Part shown: in pieces, positions 32,646 to 44,028 of the stretch
How positions within the stretch are numbered: the stretch's first letter is position 1
How the letters are laid out: each line of letters opens with the position of its first letter
Source of the DNA: Elephas maximus indicus
Taxonomy: Eukaryota; Chordata; Mammalia; Proboscidea; Elephantidae
Length of the DNA: 64,000 bases
Reading direction: 5' to 3'
Assembly (NCBI RefSeq): GCF_024166365.1
Contig: NC_064820.1
Coordinates: 68,797,501 to 68,861,500 of the forward strand
The notes under the pieces: generated by a model
What the model saw: the letters and a program-made list of their open reading frames with translations, nothing else
Databases searched by the model: none
Told to the model about the DNA's origin: nothing
Made by a program: the position numbers and the translations under genes

Positions 32646-33039
32646 AGCTCTTTGACTTTTATGTTTTTATATGCAGAGATAGTAGTTTTAAAAATTTGGA
32701 GGGTGTAACATTTTCTGGTCCATTGTTAATTAAAAAGGGAGAAGTATGTATTTTCACATACCTGATGGATGGAGTTGGTGCCATCGAGTACGGATAGCAT
32801 TAGAAAAAAAGAGGATCATAAACAGTTTTATTACATCCAGTAACATTATTATCCAACCACAGAAGATACCATGGAACTCAGACTATATTCTGTAATAAAA
32901 TCTCTACAAAAGTCAGTTTCTATAATATGTTAATGAGTCCAGCTTCTATTGGTGAGATTTGTTATATTTGACCTGGTGATGCCAATAAATTGCACCCCTC
33001 TTTAAGTAGATAAAAGATGAATTTTTTTGGTTTGTCTGT

Positions 33040-33440
33040 GCTTATTTGCTCATTCAGTCATTCGTTTGACTGATTAGTGCCCAGTGCTGTGCTAGGCACG
33101 GTGGTAGAGCAAACTGGTAAGAAGTTTGCGAATCTGCAAGGAAGACAGATATTGAACAAGTAATTAACAAGGCGATGGATGCTCTGAAGGAGAACTAAAA
33201 AGGCCTTTTGGGGAAAATGACAGGGACTCTTACCTTGTCTAAGAAGTTAAGGAAGGCCTCCCTAAGGAAGCAACATTTAAGTGGAGACCTGAGGGATGAA
33301 CTATGGAGGCAAGCTTTCCAGTGGTAGGAGGAGTGGAGGAACTGAAAGAAGACTGTCTGTTGGACTCAGAGAAGCAAGAGCAGAGCATATGACAGCAGTC
33401 TGGTCAGCAGAGCACTGAGAACCACCTAATGGGAGCAGGA
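33040..33440 (-). mobile_element. L2 LINE fragment, inverted
   Basis: 'attcagtcattcgtttgact', 'cccagtgctgtgctaggcac' and '...ggaaggcctccctaaggaa' are the reversed L2 tail and body. Confidence 0.8.
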
Positions 33441-33699
33441 AGATAATATGGTTTGGTTTGGATTTTCAAGGAGAGCTACACCTTCCATATGGCGAATAAA
33501 ATGCTTCAGATTTCCACAAAGTAAAACCTTGATAACTAGAACCATAACTTCTGGCCTAGAGTTTTTGAGGCTTCTTATAAACATTTGCTTATTGTTTATA
33601 GAGTATGTGGGTGAAATCGCTTCCTCTTCCTATATTTCAGTAAAAGATTTTACCTTTTTGAAACAGCAGACGAGGAAGCTTCTGTTCTCAGTCTACCTT

Positions 33700-33845
33700 A
33701 TTCATTCCCCCCTTTCCGTTTGTCCCCTCTTCTCTCCCTTCTCCAGCACCCTTTCTTCTCATCCTTTTTCTCCCCTTCCTCTTAGTCCTTCTCCCTACCT
33801 ACCCCCTTCATGTCACTTTCCATCCTCCTCCTTCACCCTCACTTT
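33700..33845 (+). repeat. Polypyrimidine tract
   Basis: About 145 bases almost entirely C and T on the plus strand. It explains why one frame stays open for 172 codons across 33448-33966; I do not call that frame a gene. Confidence 0.8.
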
Positions 33846-34620
33846 CAACCTTTTAACTGTCAGGCCTCTGATCTCCAGGGTGAGGGGAATAGCAAACACC
33901 CCAAACAAAAGCCTAAAGAGATTACAGTGTAATGTACAAGTAGATAAGCACGCCTTTCCTAAGTGATTCCATTAATTTTTGTGGCCCTCGTTTTAAAAGT
34001 GAAAACTTGGTATTACCGTGATAGACTGTTGGGAAGTTCCTTCTGAGAAAGCAAGGATAGGGTCTCCTAATATTTTTATCATTTTCTTTTTTCCCAGTGT
34101 TACCTTACTGTGTCAGCCTATAAACCAGAATTTTAAGAATATGAAATGTTGTTATAGAAGATATTTCATGAAAAAACTAATATATCATTAAGATATTCTA
34201 CACAACTTTCTTGTTATAAAGACACCATTTTTTACCTTACTTGTTCTTGGCATTTTGCGAAAAGTCACACATATATAGCTTGGGGGAGATTGTGTAATTT
34301 TGTTTGCAGAACTGTGATTATGATGAAGAATTTGTTAGCATTAGAGAAGATCTGTCAAGAATCTATTAGAAATTATTGAAAGACTATATTCAAGCCCTTT
34401 ATATTCCAACATCACATATGCAACTAAGATAGATCGTAATGAAGAAATTGAGCTGATACTGTGGTTTTTGCAAATAATACATCCACATAAATACTGAGCC
34501 CACATGTATAATATGCATAGCGTGTCTAGGAAGGGAGTTGCACGGCTGGCAAAAAAAGTATAACATGTGAGTTACTTGTGTAAAATATGGTACATTTTAT
34601 TAGCTGAGTCTATAACACAC
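33846..34620. other. Unassigned AT-rich sequence
   Basis: No gene, RNA gene or repeat family recognised. Confidence 0.35.
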
Positions 34621-34621
34621 A

Positions 34622-34818
34622 CGCCCATTGCCGTCAAGTCAATGCTGACTCTAAGTGACTCTATAAGACAGAGTAGAACTGCCCCACAGGGTTTCCAAGG
34701 CTGTAAATCCTTATGGAAGCAGACTGCCACTTCTTCTCCAGTGGAGCAGCTGGTAAGTTTGAACCACCGACCCTTTGGTTAGCAGCCAAGTGCTTTAAGC
34801 ACTGCACCACCAGGGCTC
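34622..34818 (-). mobile_element. AfroSINE, long variant, inverted
   Basis: 'cccattgccgtcaagtcaat' through 'aggctgtaaatccttatgga' and 'aagtttgaaccaccgaccct' to 'actgcaccaccagggctcg'. Full length and fairly well preserved. Confidence 0.9.
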
Positions 34819-36639
34819 GTGCTGAGCTTGCAAATCACTCAAAATAATTTGCTCCTTAATATGTCAAAACATTCATGATAACGTCATAGATGTTTAGAGT
34901 TTAAGAAAAACACTGGAAGAAAATTGGTTCATTCTTTAACAATTTGTAGAAAAATGAACCAGTTATGTTGAACCTGGGGAGGATTTGCAGTTGGTTAACC
35001 GTAAAAAAAAAAAAAAAAAAATTTTTTTTTTTAACCGTACTTATATTATGCTATATACTTTGTAAATGTTTTTTTAAAAATGTAGATTGGTCAGGTGGTT
35101 CCAAGAGAAGGAAAGCAAGGAAGGAAATTATTTTTCTTTTCTCTAACTGCTAAAGAAAATATACATGGTGCTCATTATATGTCTGGGGTTGTTTTAATCT
35201 CTTAGGAGAGTGATTTCATAATATATATTTTTAAAAGATTCTTGGGCTAGTATGATGCAGGTAGTTTTACAGCTGGTTGTGGTGTAATGGATTGCTTTTT
35301 GCATGGCCTTTCTAGCCATGGTCGTATAACTCCCACCCAGGTGATTGGGCAGGACTGTGTGATACGGTAATTGTGGCAGTGGAGATCAGCAGGAGACAGC
35401 ACTCTGGGCTTCCTGGCCCAAGGAGCGAGAAAGCTGAGTGTCTTTGGGCAAAGACTGAGGGCCAGGGAGAAGCCTACGCCTGACCTGTGAATTTGGGACT
35501 TGCCAGTCTCCACAACCATGTGAGCCATTTCAAGACCTTGCAGCAAATTAGGGAACCCAAAGACAGGAGGGGAGACTACTGAGGGGAGAGGGAGTAGTTG
35601 ATGCTAGAGATGATGAAGCAGCATAGCAGCTTAAAAATGTTGGACATTTGGGTCATCTTTGACTTCTGCTTCATAGGAACCAGCTTTGTGCTGATCCTTA
35701 GAAATTATTTGTTTACTGGTATTTGGGAATCATGGGCCTAGCTAAAGCGAAATAACCTTAAAAAGTCTTAAAGTCACAATAGAAATTACCATCTTTTAAT
35801 TTTTAAAACAACTCTGTGATGCAATTAATATAATTTATATCTTACAAGGAAGATAGCTGAAACCTGTAATGCAGACAGTTTAAAACCCATTTTGCAGCTA
35901 GCTAAACCAAGCTTCTGAAAGGTTAAATGACTTCTCCAAAGCTTGTGATACAGCTGAGATTCAGATATTTTCCTTACTCAGCGCTGTTTTGATGCTGTGC
36001 TCAACTGACTGGCAGAGCTGGCAAAATTAGGTGAGAAAGTCTTGACCAAGTCTCTCTGGAGCTTAGCGTGGAGTGATTGACTCTTTCTCTATATTCTTGA
36101 CTTCAAGGAAAGCCTTCTTTGGAAATGAAGTTATTTTAAATCACAGGTGGTAAGGAATGCAAGCAAATGACCTGGCCTCAACCATAAAGGACTTGGAAGA
36201 TTTATTTAAGATTCTGAATTAATTAGAATTCTGAAGTTTTGGGGTCAGATTCTAAGAATAATGACTATAACTCTGAGTGACACTGCAAAGTAATTGGAAT
36301 TAGAAGTTTATATTGCAGTGGGTAACAGAAGGGGATGATTCTGGTTTTGATATACTGAAAATCTAAAGATACCTAGAAATGCTGCAAAGATGCATGGGTG
36401 GGCTTGTTTGTAATAAAGTAAAGTAAATCCCCAGGAGCAAAAAAGAATGTGGGAGTTTGGGGAGCTTGATAAATAGACCCATGACATCAAAACTACCCTT
36501 AAAGTTTTGTAATCTAGTGGCTTGGGTTTTAATACTCATGGTCATACAAGAGACTGATCCTTTGGGTACACATGAGGCATTGAGTTGAGAACTGATACCC
36601 CCAAGTAAAGGTAGGACCTGGGAAGGGCAACAATTTCAG
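34819..36639. other. Mostly unassigned; MIR-like and LTR-like pieces
   Basis: 35000-35035 is an A18 then T10 hairpin-like tract. About 35470-35550 ('gaatttgggacttgccagtc', 'caaccatgtgagccattt') matches the 3' part of the family Y LTR. About 35895-36010 resembles a reversed MIR ('taaatgacttctccaaagct'). Nothing else recognised. Confidence 0.4.
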
Positions 36640-36848
36640 AAAAACCCAAAGCCACTGTGATTGAGTCGATTCTGACTCACAGTGACCCTGTAGGACAGAG
36701 TAAAGCTGCCCCCCAGGGGTTCCCAAGGCTGTAAATCTTTACAGAGGCACACTGCCACATCTTTCTCCAGTGGAGTGACTGGTGGGTTGGAACTGCTGAC
36801 CTTTTGGTTAGCAGCTGAGCACTTTAATCACCGTGCCACCAGGCCTCC
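36640..36848 (-). mobile_element. AfroSINE, long variant, inverted
   Basis: 'gattgagtcgattctgactc', 'aggctgtaaatctttacaga' and 'ccgtgccaccaggcctcc'. Complete. Confidence 0.9.
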
Positions 36849-37004
36849 TTCTTAGAAAAACAGTGGATTAAAAAAAAGACAATTGTCCACTGCCACAGAA
36901 AGATTATAAGAAAGTCTATATTGGCCTAGTCTCTGAGTAGGAGGCAGGGAAAAGTCTCATCTCAAAATTTTATTATTTTTATTTTCTAAGTGTCTTGTTA
37001 TGAA

Positions 37005-37690
37005 AATTTAAAAAATACGCAAAAATAGAATGGTGTAATGAACTCCCACGTATCCATCAGCCAGCTTCAATAGTTATCAGCATTCTTGAATTTTCTTTTT
37101 TTGCATTATATAGTTTTTATACACTATATAATTTTGCCTGTAAATACATCTTTAATGTAACAAACCATAATATTGTATGTCTCATTCAGAAAAACTAACA
37201 ATTTTTTAATATCCAGTACCTAGTTCATGTCTGATTTCCCCCAGTTGTCTCAAAAATGTCTTTTTACAGTTGACTTGTTTGGGTTGAGGTTCAAACAAGG
37301 TCTGTGCATTGCATTCAATTAATATGTCTCTTAAATCTCTTTTAATCTGTAAGTTTCTCCTCTCCTTTTTAAAAGCTTGTTTATTGAAGAAAGCAAATCA
37401 TTTTACCTGTAGAATTTCCTGCATTTGAGATTTGGGAAGATGGTATCAATTAACATCTTTCTCTATTCTCCATATAGTCAGTAAACTGGTTTTTAGGCTA
37501 AGATGATTGATTCAGTTTAGGTTAATTGTATTTTTTTTTTTTAAAAGGATACGTCATAGATGGTGCTGAGTACTTCCTATTGAATCCCAGTGGAACAAAA
37601 AGAGGTACACGATGCTTGGCTGTCCTATTTTTAGTGATGTTAAGATTGATCTTTGGGTTTAGGTGGTAACACTCTAATTCTTCATTATAA
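37005..37690 (-). mobile_element. Old L1 (L1M/L1ME-type) 3' region, inverted
   Basis: 'ccacgtatccatcagccagc', 'ctagttcatgtctgatttcc' and 'tgcattcaattaatatgtct' are typical reversed old L1 3' UTR phrases. Confidence 0.7.
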
Positions 37691-38009
37691 AGTGCTCACT
37701 TCCACTACCATCCTTTTAGGTAATGGTTTTAGCATCCATTGATGCTAGATCCGTCATTTCATTATCTAGATCCATCATTTCTTTAGGGGTTGAAAAATGG
37801 TGATTCTGTTGATCATATTTATTAGCTGTGATGCTTCTATAATGACAGATTTTTTTCCTTAGTAACTTTTGGTTAATCTGAAATAGTTTGTATAACAAAG
37901 GTAGGATAAATGCTTGGTTTGATAATTTCATTTTAACACTTTTCAGATCCTGACTTCTTCCAAATCACCTGAAAATTCTTAACTTCAGATTTAGGGGTTG
38001 GAATTTATA

Positions 38010-38893
38010 CTATCAGGGCAGGCCTTGTATACAGATCGTTGAACTAAGACCGTCTGAGACGCAAACTGAGAAACTTATGTCGGAAGTATCCCTGAGTAAG
38101 ACAGTACACAGTACTGGGGAAGCTAGCACAGCTTTTCCAAGCCATGATCATGGAAGCTCCATAGGCACATCCAAACTCTCTGAGGGACTGAATTTCTGGG
38201 CTGAGGGCTGTAGGGACCACGGTCTTGGGGAAGATCTAGTTCGATTGGCATAACATAGTTTATAAAGAAAATGTTCTACATTCTACTTCAGTTAGTAGTG
38301 CCTGGGATATTAAAACCCTGTGAGGGGCCATCTAGGATACTCCATTGGTCTCACCCCTTCAGGAGCAAGGAAGAATGAAAAAAACTAAAGATGCAAAGCT
38401 AAGATTAGTCCACAGGACTAATGGACCACGTCTACCTTGGCCTCCCCAAGACTGAGGCCAGTACAACTAGATGGTGCCTGGCTACCACCAGTGACTGCTC
38501 TGACAGGGATCACAATAGGGGGTCCTGGACAGAGCTGGAGAAAAATGAATAAAATTCTCACACAGAAAGACCAGGCTTGCTGACGTGACAGACTGGAGAA
38601 ACCCTAAGAGTCTCTCTCCTGCACACCCTTTCAGCTCAGTAATGAAGTCGCTCCTGAGGTTCACCCTTCAGCCACAGATGAAGGCCAAAAATGAGACTAA
38701 AGGGGCACACCAGCCCTGAGGCAAGGACTAGAAGGCAGGAGGGGACAGGGAGCCCAAGGTTGAGAAGGGAGAGTGTTGACATGTCACGGGGTTGTTAACC
38801 AATGTCATAAAACAATATGTGTACTAACTGATTAATGAGAAACTAGTTCTGTAAGCTTTTATCCAAAGTACAATTAAAAAAAAAAAAACAAAA
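38010..38893 (+). mobile_element. Divergent L1-like 3' UTR with poly-A
   Basis: It runs parallel to the L1 3' UTR at 1150-1945: 'ggggccatctaggatactcc' / 'gcggccatctaagatgcatc', 'caactagatggtgcctggct', 'gactgctctgacagggatca' and 'cagaaagaccaggctt'. The intervening sequence differs widely, and it ends 'ttatccaaagtacaattaaa' plus an A-run. It looks like the 3' end of a separate L1-derived family. No coding part is present. Confidence 0.65.
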
Positions 38894-39199
38894 CCCTGGG
38901 CTGGTGATGTCCCAGGGACACCTGGCAGATAACAAATGTGAAACTGTTCCTCCTGCAGGGACAGGTCCTCAAACAAGATCCCATAGTATTCTCATGGTAA
39001 AGATGAGTTCATACTCCAAAATTATGAAACCCCTGAGCAAATGATTTACCATATGTGAGAGTTAGTGGACACAACTAATAGGAAATTTAAATCGCCAGAA
39101 TATTTTAGTGAGCTCAGGGCTAAGTGTTTGGTTTTCTTCTCTATACCCACAGTCTTGACGATCTCATCCATTTTCATGGCTTCAAAGAACCATGCCACA

Positions 39200-39640
39200 T
39201 TTAAATCTCCTGTCCAGACATTTCTTTGCAACTCTAGGTTCATGTATGCAGCTGTGCACTTAATAGTTTTACTTGAAAGTCAAACAGATGTTTCAACCCT
39301 AACACATTCAACACTGAATTCCTGATCTGCTCCCCCGTTCTACCTGCAATCTTCCCTATCTCAGTTGATGGCAATGACATGTTTCTGTTTGCTCATGCCA
39401 AAAAACTTGGAACATCTTTGATTCCTCTTTCTCTCAGATTGCACATCCAGTCTGTCAGAAAATCCTGTTGGCTCTACTTTCAATATGTATTCAGAATTTG
39501 ACCATTATTTAACACTTCCTTTCAATGTGTATCTAGAATTTGACCGTTATTTAACACCTCCACGACTCGCCCTGGTTTTAGCCTTACCTGTTGACTGGAT
39601 TACTGCACTATGTGTTTTTCCATTCAAATGGAATTTATCT
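39200..39640 (+). mobile_element. L2 LINE fragment with local duplication
   Basis: 'cttgattcctc'-like, 'cacatccagtctgtcagaaa', 'tcctgttggctctactttca' and 'gactggattactgca' follow L2 order. An imperfect 42-bp tandem duplication occupies 39478-39561. Confidence 0.7.
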
Positions 39641-41129
39641 GATAATTGTGAGCTAATTGGTAGTTTCTTTAACTATATTCCTGTTTTACACTCAGATAAT
39701 TTTATTTAAAAGTAAATCTAGTAACATTTTTTTAAAGTTACAGCTTATCCTTTTTTCTTTTCTAACTTTAACCATGAGTAGGTAAACGTTTACTAGGAAG
39801 GGGCAGAATCTTGTAGAAATGTTGTACACTGGCACAAACATTTGGATTCAACCAGAACCATGTGAGAATATAAATCATAATTTGGTCTCCAATTTAGGCA
39901 TTTTCCCAAAGTAATGCAGTGTAATGTACTTAGGCATATGTTCAGCTCATAGGTGAATTTAAATAAAGAGAAGCAAGCAATCCATAATGTTAGCTATGAA
40001 GAATATGGTTTATACTTGATGTTTTATAATTTCTTTTCACTGCCCAGAGTGAGAGAGCCGTAGCTCTAATTCAGGTCAACAACACATACAGTCATTTATA
40101 AGATATTTTGTGATATTGTGAAGGACTGCAAGGACTTAAGACACTGCTATGTCCTCTCCCTGGGAGATTTCAATTTAGAGGAAGGAACACACGTACTCAT
40201 TAGTACAATATCTAATGGCGGAGTGATGTGAGTACTAAAACAGAGACATAGGTAACATGTGGAGCTTCAAGAAGTGATTCCTAAATAATGGGTTTTAGCC
40301 TGTTTTCTTTATGGATCCCAAACTGATTAAAAAAAAAAAAAAAGGTCCTTTTGTTGGTTTGTACAGGCCAAGGACTTGTGGTTCTGTAGACTTTGATTTT
40401 ACATAGGCCTAAGAGTTAAATGAGTTAAGGCTTACTAGTTTTTTGAATTCATAAGCCAAAATTTTCATGTTACTAGAGTTTCCTGAGGACTGCAGTTTAA
40501 TACTCTAGTAGGAAGGCTGGTTTTACTGCCTGCTTGGCAATATGGCAGAATTCTAATTGTATGTGTGAACATGTAGACAGTGGAGAATTCCCCAGTTTTC
40601 AGAAGGATGTTTTATCAGGGCATCACCACTGTCGTCTTGAGGTGGCTATGATTTTTAATTGCTGCTATTTGTGCCTATAAATTATTGAATTATTGATTTA
40701 GTTTGCAGTTTGTCTAATCCTGTGATGTTTAATGATATTTATTTACATAAATAATATTTCTGGCCTGTAATTTCCCAAATGCATAAATGTTCTGTCAGGA
40801 AACTTCTAGACTCCTTTAACTAAAGTAAAAAAAAATTTTTTTTTTTTTTTTACTTCAGATGTTATAAAATCCAATTAAAATTTGCTTGATTGATAATGCT
40901 TTATTTAAAAAAAAATTGATAATGCTTTATTAGGTTCACTTAATTAATTTTCCCAAGGAAAATGGGAACTAGAAAGGTAGGTGTGCCAAATTTTGTCATT
41001 TGTTAGTGGGCCACATTGGTAAGAAATTTGAGAACCACCAGCTTACAAGAAAGGGTGATTAATTCTGAAATAGAGAACTCAAAGGAGATACTATAGTGGA
41101 GGTACCATATTGATATGGTTTTTTGGGGG
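39641..41129. other. Unassigned AT-rich sequence
   Basis: It contains A/T runs (40327-40344, 40828-40850) and a small direct repeat 'ttgataatgctttatt' at about 40889 and 40916. No gene or repeat family recognised. Confidence 0.35.
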
Positions 41130-41801
41130 CAGAGGAATACTTCCGTAGGCTAAGAAGCAGCAGAACTTGGGGTGGGATAGGGGAAGAGTTGGGGAGGAGA
41201 GGAACAATGAAGAATATTCCAAACTGGGGAAACAGTATGCACAAAGAAATGGAGTTGTATAAAGCCTGGCTAGAGAATTTGAGTAGTTGGCCCATTGGAA
41301 CTTCAGCATAGCATGCATGAAAAGATTAATGTGAGATGAGATGGCTAACCTCTTGAATGTCATGTTAAATAGTTGGGATTTTTTATTTAGGCTGTAAGGA
41401 GCAATTAAAGGTTGTTGAAATGGGACTAAATTGGTTAACTTATTATCTGTAGCTTTAGTAAGGTTATGAGTTGGAATCGACTCGATGGCAATGGGTTTGG
41501 TATTTTTGTTTTGGTTAGTAAGGCTATAAGGATATATTGGGGTAGGGGTGTCCAGATAAGAGGCTGTTGCAGTGTCAAGACAATGAATTTCCATGGCTGG
41601 AAATTGAAATGTGGCAGATGGGATACAAGGGAGCAGACAGAAGTGACATTTCAGAGATAGACGCAAGAAAACTTTCTGAGGAGTGAGGGAAAAGGAAGAA
41701 TTAGAGATGACACCTTGATATCTGGCCTTTGAGATTTGGCAAATAATGTTATTGGTATGGAGGAGAAGGGGAAGGGGAAAAACAAATTTGTGAGGAACGT
41801 T
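41130..41801 (-). mobile_element. L2 LINE, inverted, host of the full-length L1
   Basis: Reversed L2 body: 'atggagttgtataaagcctg', 'gaggctgttgcagtgtcaag', 'aggaacgttgagtttgtc'. It resumes at 49729 ('aatgtgttgagtttgagttg ... gacttccagtggagacat'). The 41.8-49.7 kb L1 and a 51-bp SINE tail interrupt it. Confidence 0.7.
41464..41514 (+). mobile_element. AfroSINE tail, 5'-truncated, with target duplication
   Basis: Only the last ~50 bases ('ttatgagttggaatcgactc' ... 'gggtttggtatttttg') are present, flanked by 'ttagtaagg' at 41455-41463 and 41515-41523. It is therefore a true short insertion. Confidence 0.85.
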
Positions 41802-42966
41802 GAGTTTGTCTTTTTTTTTTATGTTTAAATCTTTTTGTTTTTAATTTTTATTGTGCTTTAAGTGAAAGTTTAAAAATCAAGTCAGTCTCTCATACAAAAA
41901 TTTATATATACCTTGCTATATACTCCTAGTTGCTCTCCCTCTAATGAGACAGCACATACCTTCCCTCCACTCTGTTCTCGTATCCATTCGGCCAGCTTTC
42001 GACTCCCTCTGCTCTCTCACCTCCTCTCCAGACAGGAGCTGCTTACATTATCTCCTGTGTCTACTTGATCCAAGAAGCTCACCCTTCATCAATATCATTT
42101 TCCATCCTGTAGTCCGGTCCCATCCCTGTCTGAAAAGTTGGCTTTGAGAATGGTTCCTGTCTTAGGTTAACAGAAGGTCTGGGAACCATGACCTCCAGGG
42201 TCCTTCTACTCTCAGTCAGACCATTAAGTCTAGTCTTTTTGTGAGAATTTGAGGTCTGCATCCCACTGCCCTCCTCCCTCAGTGGCTGTCTGTTGTGTTC
42301 CCTGTCAGGGCCATCGTTGGTTGTAGCCGGTCATCATCTAGTTCTTCTGGTCTCAGCTGATGTAGTCTCTGGTTTTTGTGGCCCTTTCTGTCTCTTGGAC
42401 TCATAATTATCTTGTGTTTTTGGTGTTTTCATTCTCCTTTGCTCCGGGTGGGTTGAGACCAATTGATGCACCTTAGGTGGCCGCTTGCTAACATTTAAGA
42501 CTGCAGACGCCACTCTCCAGAGTGGGATGCAGAATGTTTTCTTAATAGATTTTATTATGCCAGATGACTTAGATGTCCCCTGAAACCACGGTCCCCAAAC
42601 CCCAGCCCCTGCTACACTGGCCTTCGAAACATTCAGTTTTTTCAGGAAACTTCTTTGCTTTTGGTTTAGTCCAGTTGTGCTGACCTCTCCAGTATGGCGT
42701 GTTGTCTTTCCCTTCACCTAAAATGGTTCTTATCTACTAATTAATAAAAACCCGTCTCCATCTCTCCCTGCACACTCTTGTGACCATCAAAGAATATTTT
42801 CTTCTTTGTTTAAACTATTTTTCGAGTTCTTATAATAGTGGTCTTATACAGTATTTGTCCTCTTGCAGCTAATTTCACTCAGCATAATGCCTTCCAGATT
42901 CCTCCATGTTATGAACTGATTCATCATTGTTCCTTATTGATGCGCAGTATTCCATTGTGTGAATAT

Positions 42967-43126
42967 AAAAAAAACCCAGTGCTGTCGAGTCAATTCTGAG
43001 TCATAGCGACCCTATAGGACAGAGTAGAACTGCCCCCTAGAGTTTCCAAGGAGCGTCTGGTGAATTTGAACTGCCACCCCTTTGGTTAGCAGCCGTAGCA
43101 CTTAACCACTACGCCACCAGGGTTTC
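42967..43126 (-). mobile_element. AfroSINE in L1 ORF2, short variant, inverted
   Basis: 'cccagtgctgtcgagtcaat' to 'actacgccaccagggtttc', flanked by 'ttgtgtgaatat' (42955-42966) and 'ctgtgtgaatgt' (43127-43138). The L1 sequence reads through once the insert is removed. Confidence 0.93.
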
Positions 43127-43872
43127 CTGTGTGAATGTACCATAATTTATCCATTCATCTGCTGATGGGTACCTTGGTTGCTTCCATCTTTTTGCTATTG
43201 TAAACAGTGTTGCAGTGAACATGGGTGTGCATATATCTGTTCGTGTAAAGGCTCTTATTTCTCTAGGATATATTCCAAGGAGTGGGATTGCTGGATCATA
43301 CAGTAGTTCTATCTCTAGCTTTTTAAAGAAAAAAAAAAAAAAAAGAAGTGCCAAATCGATTTCCAAAGGGGTTGTACCATTTTACATTCCCACCAGCAGT
43401 GTATAAGTGTTCCAGTTTCTCCACAACCTCTCCAACATTTATTATTTTGTGTTTTTTGGATTAATGCCAGCCTTGTTGGAGTGAGATGGTATCTCATTGT
43501 AGTTTTGATTTGCATTTCTGTAATGGCTAATGATTGTGAGCATTTCCTCATGTACCTGTTAGCTACCTGAATGTCTTCTTTAGCGAAGTGACTGTTCATA
43601 TCCTTCGTCCATTTCTTAATTGGGTTGTCTTTTTGTAGTTGAGTTTTTGCAGTATCATGTAGATTTTAGAGATCAGATGCCGATCAGAAATGTGATAGCT
43701 AAAAACTTTTTCCCAGTTTGTAGGTAATCTTTTTACTCTTTTGGTTAAGTCTTTGGATGAGCATAGGTGTTTGAGTTTTAGAAGCTCCCAGTTGTCTAGC
43801 TTCTCTTCTGCATTGTTAGTAATGTTTTGCGTACTGTTCATGCCATGTGTTAAGGCTCCTAGCATTGTCCCT

Positions 43873-44028
43873 GGAAATGCTGGTGGCGTAGTGGTTAAGT
43901 GCTATGGCTGCTAACCAAAGGGTCGGCAGTTTGAATCTGCCAGGCGCTCCTTGGAAACTCTATGGGGCAGTTTTACTCTGTCCCATAGGGTCGCTATGAG
44001 TCGGAATCGACTGAACGGTACTGGGTTT
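43873..44028 (+). mobile_element. AfroSINE in L1 ORF2 with perfect 12-bp target duplication
   Basis: 'gctggtggcgtagtggttaa' to 'ctgaacggtactgggttt', flanked by 'agcattgtccct' at 43861-43872 and 44029-44040. The internal promoter boxes are well preserved and it is among the youngest-looking SINEs here. Confidence 0.95.

Noticed and set aside
33448-33966. 172-codon ATG-initiated open frame
   Set aside because: Its second half runs through a polypyrimidine tract that has few stops by composition. The peptide is low-complexity Ser/Pro/Leu, with no domain or splice signals. One or two frames of this length are expected by chance in 64 kb.
14000-41000. tRNA-like A and B boxes
   Set aside because: Every instance I found belongs to an AfroSINE copy with its diagnostic tail. 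None has a cloverleaf or a terminator typical of a functional tRNA gene.
41091-41666. 191-codon minus-strand frame
   Set aside because: It crosses an L2 fragment and an embedded SINE tail with its target duplication, so it cannot be an ancestral coding sequence.
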